A DNA stretch of 64,000 nt from Arion vulgaris (GCA_020796225.1 CM036760.1:4768501-4832500), one strand, 5' to 3'. Shown: positions 44,198 through 54,344, numbered from the stretch's first letter. Notes: generated by a model from the letters alone, not told the origin. Numbers and translations are program-made.

Positions 44198-44417
44198 CCC
44201 TTTCGCTGATACATACTTTGTGAAGGCTGAGATAAAAAATAGCTACTCTTTGTTTCTAGGTCTCAAACCTGAATGCACGCTTATAGCAGTGATAGTAGCA
44301 ATGTGTAACGTGTTAACACGTCTTTAGCCCTAAGAGGAGAGATAATAACAGACGTGTTAATGCGTCTTTAGAAGTGAATGGGGAAAACGTACATATACGT
44401 CCTTAGCAGCTAAAGGG
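44198..44417. mobile_element. piggyBac-like TTAA MITE
   Basis: 220-bp element starting CCCTTTCGCTG and ending CAGCTAAAGGG, flanked by TTAA on both sides (44194-44197 and 44418-44421). Inside, the CGTGTTAA..CGTCTTTAG motif occurs twice. TTAA duplication and CCCTTT ends fit piggyBac-type elements. No transposase. Confidence 0.82.
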
Positions 44418-44499
44418 TTAAGGATACACACGAAGAAATACCATAAAAATATGCTCTACATTTATTATATTCTTTCTTCTACGATGAAATCTTAAGGAT

Positions 44500-44840
44500 C
44501 ATCATCAGGTGCCTTGACGGCTTGCGTAAGCGATCATGGATCTCCACATATCTCTGTCGTTGGTGTTTGCAATCATCACCGATGTTGACGCTCTACCGTG
44601 CCATGAAGTCAGGCTATCCAACATTTTCTATCTCTGTCTTCTTCTGTCTCGTCTACCCTCGATTTTACCGGTTGTCACAATGTGTTCTAAACCCCCCTCC
44701 TCATCACATGCCCGAAAATGATGACTGTCTCTTTCTTATATTGATGATAAGCTTTCTCGGTGTCTTGATCTCATTCAATACCTCAACATTAGTCATTTTA
44801 GCAGTCCATGGGATTCTCATCATTCTTCTGTAAAATCTTA
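44500..44840 (-). mobile_element. LINE-k C-terminal fragment
   Basis: The minus strand encodes TNVEVLNEIKTPRKLIINIR and KRQSSF, then WRSMI and AVKAP-like segments with stops, the end of a LINE reverse-transcriptase protein ending in a CATCATC (GATGATG) tail complement. Confidence 0.75.
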
Positions 44841-45174
44841 AGGATACACACGAAGAAATACCATTAAAATATAGTCTTCATTTTTTCTATTATTTCTTGT
44901 ACAAATATATTTTTAAGATATACATTTGACAATTTCAGTAAAAGGCAGTTTACAAATGGTGTGTCATTTTCTCTACACTACGATCTGTAAGATACACACA
45001 GCGAGGTAACATTACAGAATATTTGATGTTTCTATTGTTTCTTCCCATTAAGAGCAATAGACGACACAGCGAAGTGTTTGTACAATGCATGTCTCTATTT
45101 TCATATCTACATCAAGGGAAACAGACGACACAGGGAAGTGTTATTATAATGCATATTTCTATTTTCATATCTAC

Positions 45175-45675
45175 ATTTTTTTTTTAAATGAGGTCCTGTC
45201 CCTGAAGTGCCACACCGAGTGTGACCCAGTACTAGTGAAGTACTCACACAGGGACCCAGTACTGTGATACCACACTGAGTGACTCAGTACTAGTGAAGTA
45301 CACCACAGTGGACCTCAGTACTAGTGAAGTACCACACCAGTGGACCAGTACTAGTGAAGTATACACACCTACAGTGTACCCAGTACTAGTGAAGTACCAC
45401 ACGAGTGGACCCAGTACTAGTGAAGTACCACACCGAGTGGACCCAGTACTAGTGAAGTACCACACCGAGTGGACCCAGTACTAGTGAACGTGAAAACGTT
45501 TTTAAACTCCAAGCGTCATCAATCCTTCGATGGAGAACTCTCGGAGTTTGTGAAACGGTAGTATTTTGTTATTTGGCGTTTAGTGAAGGCTCTCATCAAT
45601 CGATCAGATGGGCACTAGTACTGTACGAACATATACTGCACTTTGACCTTAGCCAAAAGGCCGAGAAGAGATGCC
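45175..45675 (-). mobile_element. U2-snRNA-headed SINE with internal 32-bp expansion
   Basis: The minus strand starts GGCATCTCTTCTCGGCC, then TTTTGGCTAAGGTCAAAG and TGCAGTATATGTTCGTAC, matching roughly the first 45 nt of U2 snRNA with a few changes. An unrelated body follows, then a tandem 32-bp block and an A-rich tail (plus-strand T run at 45176-45185). The 9-bp duplication ATCTACATT flanks it (45169-45177, overlapping the T run, and 45676-45684). snRNA-headed SINEs are known in some animals (SINEU class). A second copy is at 48603. Confidence 0.85.
45215..45485. repeat. 32-bp array inside the U2-headed SINE
   Basis: Unit CCCAGTACTAGTGAAGTACC plus ACACCGAGTGGA, about 8 copies with indels. 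The sister SINE at 48603-48860 has a single unit at this point. Confidence 0.92.
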
Positions 45676-45684
45676 ATCTACATT

Positions 45685-46264
45685 AATGGCAATAGAAGAC
45701 ACCACGAAATGTTCTTCAAGTATATACTGCATTGATTCTATTATCCCCGCTACAATATATATCATACACACACGGTGTAGTATTAAAAAATTGTTATCAT
45801 TTTTGAATATCAACCATTTCTTGATTAGACATTGTAAAATATTCTTTCTCTTTTCATTTCAGTTTGTTGACTTTACAGACCAAAACAAAATGACTAATTA
45901 TATGACCACATCACGTGTGCGAACTGCAGCTTTCTAAACTCAACATTATAAAACACTACAAAGGGAGACTAATTATAATCCGTAAAGCAACCCAGTTTTT
46001 CTCCTCTTGTTGATTGATTTTTTAACAAAACAAATAGTATAACTACTTCACATAATAATACTTATGACGTCAAAGGTTATTAATAAACATTGAATAATAC
46101 ATTATTTTTTTATGTGGAAGTATTGTTCGGCTGTATTTTGGTTTTAAGAAAAACGAGATTTTGTTGCACGAGATTAAGAAGGAATGAAGGAAATCAGAAT
46201 AAAAAGAACGCATAGAGCCTAAAAAATATTAAACAATTCAAAACGGTATGAAATTAAACTGACA
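45685..46264. other. No gene or repeat recognised
   Basis: AT-rich sequence. The ORF at 45671-45937 shows no recognisable motif. Confidence 0.35.
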
Positions 46265-47025
46265 TGTTAGTTAGTTTGTTCCTTTCGTGCCAAAGGCGGC
46301 ACATAGGACAGAGTTTTTAGATCTCCATGTGATGCGGTTCTTTGCTAGCAGTTGGAGATCGTGTATGGTTTTACATCCCAATAGTTTACTTTCTTGTTGG
46401 ATGGTTTTTCGAAGAGTGGTCTTAGGTCTTCCACGTTTTCTTTTACCAACTGGTGACCACATAAGGACTTGTCGATTTAGTCTCTTTTCGTCTGATCTAA
46501 GAACATGACCTAAATATTTCCACCTTTGTTTCCTTATAATATTTGATACGGGTTGTTGGTGTGTTCTATCTCTCACTGTGTTGTTAGAAACGAAATCACT
46601 CCATTTTCTTAGACATTTATTCTCAAAGCTGTCCAGTTTCTAATCAATTTTCTTTGATGATTTCCAACTTTCCACAACCGTAGGTCAGTACAGGAATCAC
46701 ACATGACCTAAATAATTTAACTTTTGTACATATACTAAGGTCTTGAGATTGCCAGATATTTGTTAATTTAGTGAAGGCACTAGCTGCTATAGCAATACGA
46801 GAGTTTATTTCTTTCATCGTGTCTCCGTTGTTTGACACTTTACTACCCAAATATGTAAATGTTCAACTTTCTCCAGTGTTTGGCCATTTATTACGATATT
46901 GTCGGCCGAGTTTGTGAGGTCCATAATTTTGGTCTTGGCAGAATTAATCTGGAGACCAACCTGTTCTGCAAGTGTGCAAAGATTGCTAGTTAGCTTTTGG
47001 GTTGCTTGTTAACAAAGATCAAATA
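46265..47025 (-). mobile_element. LINE-l, longest reverse-transcriptase tail in the window
   Basis: The minus strand reads LAEQVGLQINSAKTKIM, then YLGSKVSNNGDTMKEINSRI, CTKVKLFRSCVIPVLTYGC and KQRWKYLGHVLRSDEKRLNR, KRKRGRPKTTLRKTI and FGTKGTN-stop. About 240 codons of the RT thumb and C-terminal region, with one or two frameshifts near 46620-46650. Typical of RTE/Jockey-like LINEs; 5' truncated. Confidence 0.88.
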
Positions 47026-47459
47026 CTAATACCGTTAACCCCTTAACCACACTCAGCCTATATACCGGCTAGCAGTGTTTTATAAGATAACCCAAAGCCG
47101 ATATACTGGCTTACTCAATATGTATATATGCGTCTGGAGGAAAACAAAATTAATTATAGAAAGGGTCAATCTTCCCAGTGAGAATGTAAGTGTTTGTGTT
47201 CGTTTGATTGCGTTTGTTTACGTTTGTTCTTTGCTAGAAAGTTAACCACTCGTTATGATCTGGGTAGTTTGCGTCGAGAACGTGACGACGTTGCGTATCT
47301 GTTAGGCCTCTATGGCATGTTGTAGTACAGGCACATTCTAATTTGAGCCAACGTGTTTGCATTTTGTTGGTTTTTTTTAATTATGTAGGGATTCAAGCCT
47401 CTTTAAGGCAAGGCACGCCATTTCAACTTAAGGGCGAACCTTGTTTTGGTTATATCAGA

Positions 47460-47585
47460 ACCTTGTTTTGGTTATATCGGATGTCGTAAGAAATGAGGGT
47501 AAGTGGTTCTAATCCAGTGTTTGTCTATTTGTTTTTTCGAAAGCTCTTAATACCTGTACACTGTTTATTTGTTGATCATATTTGG
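47460..47585 (+). mobile_element. SINE-G copy
   Basis: GTGGTTCTAATCCAGTGTTT and CTGTTTATTTGTTGATCATA, as in 35320-35460. Flanked by copies of ACCTTGTTTTGGTTATATC. Confidence 0.55.
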
Positions 47586-47819
47586 TTATATCAGAACCTT
47601 GTTTTGCATTTCATCTAAAAGGACACACATTTGTACAGACGTGTAACTAAGAGTTTGCAAACAGAAAAATCCCACTTTAAAGTATCACATCTGGAGTTAT
47701 AGTGTATCATGGTATTAGATCTGATTGTTCCTAGGGAATTCGTCAGAGCTGACTCATGCCAGTATACGTGTGAGACATGGGCATGTAACAATGCAGTAGA
47801 CACGAAAGCTAGAAAACTC

Positions 47820-47960
47820 GTTTTAACCTGAAGCTGTGAGACAAATCAGATTGGAGAAGAGAAAGAAAGACAAGGTGCATAGAGAGGCTCGCTCCAGGTG
47901 TCTCCTTTTCGACCTGGTGCTAAAAGGCAAAACTTGATTAGAGAATAGATAGCTAGATAC
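47820..47960 (+). mobile_element. LINE-j extreme 3' end, copy 2
   Basis: AGAGAAAGAAAGACAAGG and GAGAGGCTCGCTCCAGGTGT, ending AGAATAGATAGCTAGATA. Matches 40780-40900. Confidence 0.8.
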
Positions 47961-48504
47961 GAAAGTAAACGCTTTTGAATATGCTTCTAAATATTACCTA
48001 ACAGTTGTACATATACCATGGACAGGACGAGACACATGTATCTGTGCAAAAAAATATTTCATTATTGTCGTTCTTTCATCTTTCTGTCAAATGTTTTCCA
48101 TGTAATGATGTAGCAGGGACGACGGACAGCCGATGACAGCCCAGCTTAAAGACAGTTACACTGAGATAATAGAAGAAAACATTTGCGCACCGAACAACAC
48201 ACGTATTTAAAAACACCAAAGAGAACCCTGGGGCCGCAGACGCAATAATGTAAGGATATACATTGGCGCCAATGTCAGTGAGCTGGCACTAATCAAGATC
48301 CTACCCCACCTTCAAGTGGTGTCCTGGAAACAGACTAATGTTTGGCTAAGCGGGTAGGGATTGAGGGAGAGCTACTTGGAATTCGTGGAAGGGTAGGTGC
48401 AAGTATGTCTGATATGAGATCTGATCGCGATATAGACTATGAGAATTCAGCACATCGCTCACTCTCTCCTGTCCAATAATGGGTCAAGGATGATTCATTA
48501 TACA

Positions 48505-48602
48505 TATCAGACGCCCGTGTGGTTACCTGGGCCCAAAATCGGGGTAAATAATAGAACCACTAATACCTACAACATGCCATATACGGCGAAAGTGGAGGTT
48601 TG
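48505..48602 (+). mobile_element. SINE-C 5' part joined to the U2-headed SINE
   Basis: GCCCGTGTGGTTACCTGGGC and AATAGAACCACTAATACCTA, then AGGTTTGGCGTGTTTGGG. It stops where the U2-like sequence begins. Confidence 0.7.
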
Positions 48603-48860
48603 GCGTGTTTGGGGGTTTGGAATCAAAGTGTAGTATCTGTTCTTACAGTGCTAGTGCCCACTTCAATGTGGCAAAATGGTGGGAACCTTCACTAAACTCC
48701 AAATGGCAAAATATTACCCCTTACAAAACTCCGAGTGCTCTCCATTGAAGGGTTATTGACGCTTGAAATCTTACAAACGTTTTCACATTCATGAGTACTG
48801 GGTACACCTAGTGTGCACTTTCAAGGAGGGGGGACCTATTTTAAAAAAGGATATATATGT
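48603..48860 (+). mobile_element. U2-snRNA-headed SINE, copy 2
   Basis: Begins inside the U2 part (AATCAAAGTGTAGTATCTGT and TCTTACAGT), then CTAGTGCCCACTTCAATGTG, GTTTTCACATTCATGAGTAC and a single GGGTACACC..CAAGGAGGGGGG end with an A-rich tail. Confidence 0.85.
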
Positions 48861-48874
48861 AGTTAACAATAAAA

Positions 48875-49082
48875 CAGCCCGCCTGCGCAGCGTCTTCATA
48901 GCGCGTTGGACGACGGGTGAAAGCCCTGTGACTGCGGTTCAATTCCGCTGGCTGTCACAAAAGTCATAAGTTCTCCAGATTTACGGTGTTCGTGGCACCG
49001 AACCGAAGGGTTACGATGTTCATGGCACCGAGCCGAAGAGCTAACAGCTCAAGTGCTTCTGGATCGAAAGGGAAAAAAAAAG
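48875..49082 (+). mobile_element. SINE-A copy 8
   Basis: CAGCCCGCCTGCGCAGCGTC to an A run at 49070-49080. Confidence 0.9.
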
Positions 49083-50880
49083 AATAAAACAATGATGTAA
49101 TAACTGCTACTGGCACTAGGAATCATGTCTAGAGTTAAAGGGTTCGGACAAGGTAGAAGATACGAGGTTAAAGAAACCAGCTAAGCATGACAGGCCCAGA
49201 AAGACATAGTATAGTGAAAGTATACCTTCCATCATTTCTCATTTTGTTCGTTTGTTATTGTTACTGACTGACTTACTTACTCGAAGATCAATCTCGTCCC
49301 CAAACAGATGATGAATATATATTGCATGCTGATGGTTTTATTCTGGTTGATCATTCCTCTCCTCAGAATCCAGTTCTGCGTAAAATGTATTCCAATGTAT
49401 ATGTTTTTACATAAATACAAATAAATTGCTTATATTCGATACTGAACATCTATTCCACCTCAATGTCACTCATATAAAATGTTCGTGCTCTGAACAACCA
49501 GTCTGTGGATAAAGTTGTTGTGACAATTGTTAGTTTCTGCAGTCAAATCCGTCCACAAACTTGGACAAATATTTCAAATCTGTCGCAATAATATTCCAAA
49601 ATCAATCATCCTCACATTGAATCTGGTTGGTTATTGTACTTTTCCTGACAACGCTCTAAATACAGCAATGTCCTGTGATGTGCAGTCAAGTTGTTCATTG
49701 TCCGGCAAAGGTAAACATGGCGTCTATCGCTGCCATTTCACGACTAAGCTCAAGATTTTCAGCTCAATGGAGTCGGTGTTTGTATTCGAATTGGCAGTCA
49801 CTAGGCAATACAAATAGAATCCAGACCTGTCACGGATGTTTGCGGAGATTCTCAGATTGAGATGGCATGATAGGTTCAAACATCTGTGATAAGAAAGGCG
49901 GAACCTTGATGACACAGGTCAAGAGAGAAGAGCCGATGGATAGGCCATACCTGCGAAGACACAGTGGTGTCACTTTGACAGGTGCTCATGGAACGCAAGG
50001 CGAAAGAGGACGTTCCCTAGCGATTGAGAGCGAGTCTTTGATTGAGAGCTGAAGAGTGCTCAATTGACCTGGGAGACCATAAAAGACAACCAGAGACCGG
50101 AAGGTGGCGAACAACTCGTTCCTCATCTCCGAGGACGAGAGATTAATGATGAGGCAGGCCAAATGGTTGACTAATTTTGGGGTGAGCCTGCTTTCAGTTC
50201 TCAGTGTTCCTCCATTCAGGATAGCCTTACTTGACTTAGAGATACTTGAATTTAGATTCGATGAAATAATCAGGTTCTGTAGCTAACAGCGTAATGTGGC
50301 ATCCTAGTGGTATTTACAGCAGTTTCCTCGAACACCCTACATTTCCACGCAATTGTCACTGGCATAGCGTTCTTTGCAATCTCAATGACGATCCGTATAG
50401 AAACCATACTAAAAATAATTTTGAATCTGAAAAATATTATCTAACAATTGCTTCGTATTTACAAGTGTTTAGAGATACGTCGTACATTGTTAGACTCTCA
50501 AAGTTCTGTTGTGGATCCTTGCCCACCTTGAACCACTAATCAGAGTTGTGTTTGATAGAACGTATTGATCTATTGCCAACATGTACATGGGCTGCGTATA
50601 CGCCTGCCTTGCCCACCTAGGGTTATCTCAAATATAATCACTGCTTTGACTACCGATATGTGACAATTTGGTATATGGATTATTATTTTCTTCGTTGCTA
50701 GTTGCTTTATCTATTTACTAGTTTGTTTTTCAGAGTTTAAAGATTAGCCGTGTAGCTGAAATGCTCTATTGCGCCGCCACATTGAATAAGTATTCGATCT
50801 GGAAATATTAATCAGTCAACAAGAAGTTTGCTCCTGACAAATATCACCAAACGTCGGATTGACGTCATTTTTTTATTTTA
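49083..50880. other. Long stretch with no recognised repeat
   Basis: This is the longest stretch without an obvious mobile element. 49717-49860 is listed as a possible exon. 50104-50283 is open on the plus strand (MANNSFLISEDERLMMRQAK) but not recognised. Confidence 0.4.
49717..49860 (+). CDS. Possible first exon or short ORF with presequence-like N-terminus
   Basis: ATG at 49717 sits in a good Kozak-like context (AAACATGG) and opens 47 codons to TGA at 49858. The peptide starts MASIAAISRLSSRFSAQWSR, rich in Ala, Ser and Arg with no acidic residue until the last codon, which resembles a mitochondrial targeting presequence. No family is recognised, no convincing donor was found before the stop, and the following 400 bp has only short ORFs in other frames. 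It could be a real first exon, a retrocopy or chance. It would lie inside the RGK intron on the opposite strand. Confidence 0.2.
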   Translation: MASIAAISRLSSRFSAQWSRCLYSNWQSLGNTNRIQTCHGCLRRFSD

Positions 50881-50881
50881 A

Positions 50882-51090
50882 ACCCTTTCACTGTACATAT
50901 CTCGAAGGAAGATCAAAAGTAGCTCTCTGTTTCTAGGTCACAAACTGAATGTCGCCATAGTATAATGTATAACTGACAGTAGTATGTATAACTGTTAACA
51001 CTGTCTTTAGCCCACAGAGAGACATAATACAGACGTGTTAATGCGTCTTTAAATGAATTCGGAAAACGTATATAGTCTTTAGCAGCTACA
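50882..51090. mobile_element. Degraded copy of the TTAA MITE
   Basis: AAACCCTTTCACTGTACATA, TCTCTGTTTCTAGGTCACAA and GACGTGTTAATGCGTCTTTA match 44198-44417. The right terminus is lost (CAGCTACATAATTA). Confidence 0.7.
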
Positions 51091-51799
51091 TAATTATTCA
51101 TTTATTTGCTTTTAATATACTTAAATGGTCTATCAAATCGCCAATTTACTTAGTATTACTGTAGCCTCACCACTGTTTTATCCAGATGATTGATCCGGTA
51201 GACACCAATTTGTAATGTCCTAGTTTAACGCCGCGACGGTACTTTAGCAAATTTGTCCCGAAACTTTTGACAACGATAAACATAGATCTAACGGTCGAAG
51301 CAATGGCAAACTATGAACGTATACTGGTACCTATAAAAACAAGGCTCGCTTCACTGTGGTTATGTGAATCTGGTAAAGGTATGGCACAGTTTTTCATCCT
51401 GAACGTTAACGAACCTCTAACAATCTGACAAAGAGATCGGATATCGAACATGGTACTCACAAGTTGATCACATCATCCATTTAGTGGACGCTCAGAAAGC
51501 ACCTACTATCCTATATACCTCATGGTATGAACAATAGTTCCTTTACTACTCTTATTACTTGTAAAGAGACATAACACATTGATCTAAACCTTATTACTAA
51601 GATAAATTGAAGGACGACGAGCAAGAGGAAGACTAAGACACAAGTGGGAAGGAAACATTAAGAGATGTACAAATTACCACGTAGCAGAGTAACTCTAATA
51701 ATGATATAGATGTTATCAATATCAATAAGATAGATTTCTATTGGAGAGTAGTGGTTTCATGTTTCATTTCGAAATGTTAATAAGAATGATGATAATAAT
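51091..51799. other. No gene seen; possible SINE-I fragment
   Basis: 51290-51345 weakly matches SINE-I (GCAATGGCAAACTATGAACG). 51600-51650 has AGGACGACGAGCAAGAGGAA, a LINE-like RGRP coding remnant. Confidence 0.4.
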
Positions 51800-52180
51800 G
51801 CATCTAAACTCCGCAGTATACAGATTCTTCTACAACAGAACATCAGTAAAGATGGTTAGATGGCATAGAACCTGCTGCCTTGCAGGTCGGCTGTGGGCAG
51901 CTGAAGGCTGACGGAGAGCGAACCCAGTAAACGCTGTCTGAAACCGGACACATCGCCGAAGGATACGCATCAGAGCTCCAAATGGCGTTGAAGATGTGAC
52001 GAAACAGAAACACACCCATGCTAAGGCTGCATGAATCAGATTTTCACATGAATGAGATTTATGGTTAAATCCTGTACATCAGTCTAAGCGGTGATTGCGA
52101 GAAAGAGAGAGAGAGAGATGTCATAGAAGAATCCTGTCAAAGAGCAAAAATAACTATCACCAGAAAAGCGCAAGATAAAA
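51800..52180 (+). mobile_element. LINE-b 3' end, fragmentary
   Basis: TTCTACAACAGAACATCAG (51828-51846) and ATCCTGTCAAAGAGCAAAAA (52129-52148) match LINE-b, with about 250 bp of other sequence between. Confidence 0.6.
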
Positions 52181-52184
52181 ACAA

Positions 52185-52350
52185 TGGCGATACAAAGTAC
52201 TGTAGTTTTAAAAAATACAAAAACAATAACGATACACATCAACGTTTCTACCAAAAGGCCGTTATCAAGCAAAGGCTACATGAGAGGTGGAGAATTTCAC
52301 TTCTCGCACAACACACGACATGTAGAGTCAAACAATAAGTTCCTAACGGC
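52185..52350 (-). repeat. Repeat F copy
   Basis: Minus strand: TTTGCTTGATAACGGCC, TTTT, GGTAGAAACGTTGATGTG, then AACTACAGTACTTTG. The LINE-b end on its left and the array at 52437 on its right both belong to LINE-b, so F may have inserted into LINE-b. Confidence 0.78.
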
Positions 52351-52436
52351 CGTAAAATGAAGATATGTGACTAAGAACGAATAAATGCAAAAAAACTAGA
52401 AGTCAAAAGTCTTCCCAGTCTTGACAATAAAAATAA

Positions 52437-53425
52437 AAACAGAAAACCACGACACTGGGCAACAACACGACAGCAGTATGACAACAAACCACGATACTGG
52501 GCAATAACACGACAGCAGTATGACAACAAACCACGATACTGGGCAATAACACGGCAGCAGTATGACAACAAACCACGATACTGGGCAACAACACGGCAGC
52601 AGTCTGACAACAAACCACGATACTGGGCACAACAACACGGCAGCAGTCTGACAACAAACCACGATACTGGGCAATAACACGGCAGCAGTATGACAACAAA
52701 CCACGATACTGGGCACAACAACACGGCAGCAGTATGACAACAAACCACGATACTGGGCAATAACACGGCAGCAGTATGACAACAAACCACGATACTGGGC
52801 AACAACACGGCAGCAGTCTGACAACAAACCACGATACTGGGCAATAACACGACAGCAGTATGACAACAAACCACGATACTGGGCAATAACACGACAGCAG
52901 TATGACAACAAACCACGATACTGGGCAATAACACGGCAGCAGTATGACAACAAACCACGATACTGGGCAACAACACGGCAGCAGTCTGACAACAAACCAC
53001 GATACTGGGCAATAACACGACAGCAGTATGACAACAAACCACGATACTGGGCAATAACACGGCAGCAGTATGACAACAAACCACGATACTGGGCAATAAC
53101 ACGGCAGCAGTATGACAACAAACCACGATACTGGGCAACAACACGGCAGCAGTCTGACAACAAACCACGATACTGGGCAATAACACGACAGCAGTATGAC
53201 AACAAACCACGATACTGGGCAATAACACGGCAGCAGTATGACAACAAACCACGATACTGGGTAACAACACGGCAGCAGTCTGACAACAAACCACGATACT
53301 GGGCAATAACACGACAGCAGTATGACAACAAACCACGATACTGGGCAACAACACGACAGCAGTATGACAACAAACCACGATAATGGGCAACAACACGGCA
53401 GCAGTATGACAACAAAAGACGAAAA
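52437..53425 (+). repeat. 42-bp minisatellite expanded from a LINE-b 3' end
   Basis: About 23 copies of ACAACAAACCACGATACTGG plus GCAATAACACGGCAGCAGTA and TG. The left edge (AATAAAAACAGAAAACCACG) and right edge (GACAACAAAAGACGAAAAC) match the corresponding flanks of the single unit in LINE-b at 2060-2190. The period is a multiple of three and all three minus-strand frames are open. The array ends about 10 bp from the exon A donor at 53435. Confidence 0.95.
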
Positions 53426-53435
53426 CAACACTCAC

Positions 53436-54297
53436 CTTGGTTGTCTTCCCCGCCTCCAACATAATCTGAAGTCATAAATTGTTGAGTCATTAGGGTTTTC
53501 CCACAACCGGCGGCCCCAATCATGATGACACGGTAGTAGGTAGTAGTAGATTGAGGTTCTGGAAGACAAGTGGTATCGTTCATCAACTTAGACAGACGAT
53601 GGTTTGAATGTTGCGGTCTGGCATCGGTTATTGCATTTCCTGTAGATCTGAGACTGTGAGTGCTACTTTTTTTGAAAGAGTCCCCTCTGTTGACCACTAG
53701 TCCTTTCGATGTCGTCTTGAATGATCTAACTCTCCTCATCCTGTTGTCTATAACGTCCTCTGAGCTAGGGATTGGAAACAAGCTCTCTGCAACGCTGGGC
53801 ATTGAATTTCGTCGAGGTCCCATAGGCGTAGCATCGTGATTCTCTTCGAAGTTGTTTTGTGCTGAACTATCAGAAAAAAACACAACTCCACTGCTGGTTT
53901 TGCTTCCGTCTCTGCTACTAGTCAAGCCACGTCGGTTTGGGGAGTGTCTAAAGGAGCCCGTTGAGTCTGGTCGATCCCTAAAAGACCCTGACCGAGAACC
54001 AGTTGCAGTTCCAGGGATGAAGTTGATTGCTTGAGTTAGTGAGCGAGTGTCCCGGGACTGTCCAGATACCGTACTGTTTTCGGAATCATTGCTATTCATC
54101 CTAGATCGTCGGACACTAAGGTGCTGGTTTCTAGGAGTCTGATTAAAAGTATCCCCATTTCCTTGAGATGTTGTTTCCACAACGTCCACAGTCATATGTT
54201 CTTCGTTGCAGTCATCTGAGCGTCCTGAGTCGTCTAAGAACTCACGAGGAATTCCGAACTCCAGCCTGATGCCGTTGTGATGACACGAGTTACTTAA
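53436..54297 (-). CDS. RGK-family small GTPase, exon A (N-terminal extension and P-loop)
   Basis: This exon encodes the N-terminal part of a Rad/Gem/Rem/Rgk-type GTPase. Taking the Met at 54195 as residue 1, there are 253 codons plus one base. Residues 1-220 are a Ser/Arg/Asn-rich, low-complexity extension with a basic-hydroxy segment (RRVRSFKTTSKG, residues 154-165) and a second one ending GDSFKKSS. The G domain begins at YYRVIMIG, and the P-loop GAAGCGKT is at residues 227-234. The exon ends GAAGACAACCAAG|GTGAGT, a good donor at 53436/53435, phase 1. The frame stays open upstream of the Met to about 54297, where CACTAAC, a pyrimidine stretch and AG could form an acceptor, so the Met may be internal. 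Known family role: RGK proteins bind CaV-beta subunits, lower voltage-gated calcium current and affect the cytoskeleton. Family assignment rests on exons A to C together. The true start is uncertain. Confidence 0.85.
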
Positions 54298-54344
54298 CTC
54301 ATCAGATAAACAAGTGTAAATATGGATGTTAGTGCTGACAAAAC

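Larger units (their letters stand above)
25847..53435 (-). other. Long repeat-filled intron of the RGK gene
   Basis: The stretch between the donor of exon A and the acceptor of exon B is about 27.6 kb. No further in-phase exon is needed, because A joins B directly in codon phase. It contains most of the LINE, SINE, MITE and satellite features listed separately. A short alternative exon inside it cannot be excluded. Confidence 0.75.

Noticed and set aside
45625..45675. Functional U2 snRNA gene
   Set aside because: Only about the first 45 nt match, the rest of U2 is absent, and the unit has SINE features and a sister copy.
46265..47025. Host gene encoding an RT-like or nuclease protein
   Set aside because: The frame is 5'-truncated and frameshifted, and its content is a standard LINE C-terminus.
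47035..47170. Another TTAA MITE starting TTAACCCCTTAACC
   Set aside because: The right end (GAAAGGGTCAATC) is not a clean inverted match and no right TTAA duplication is found.
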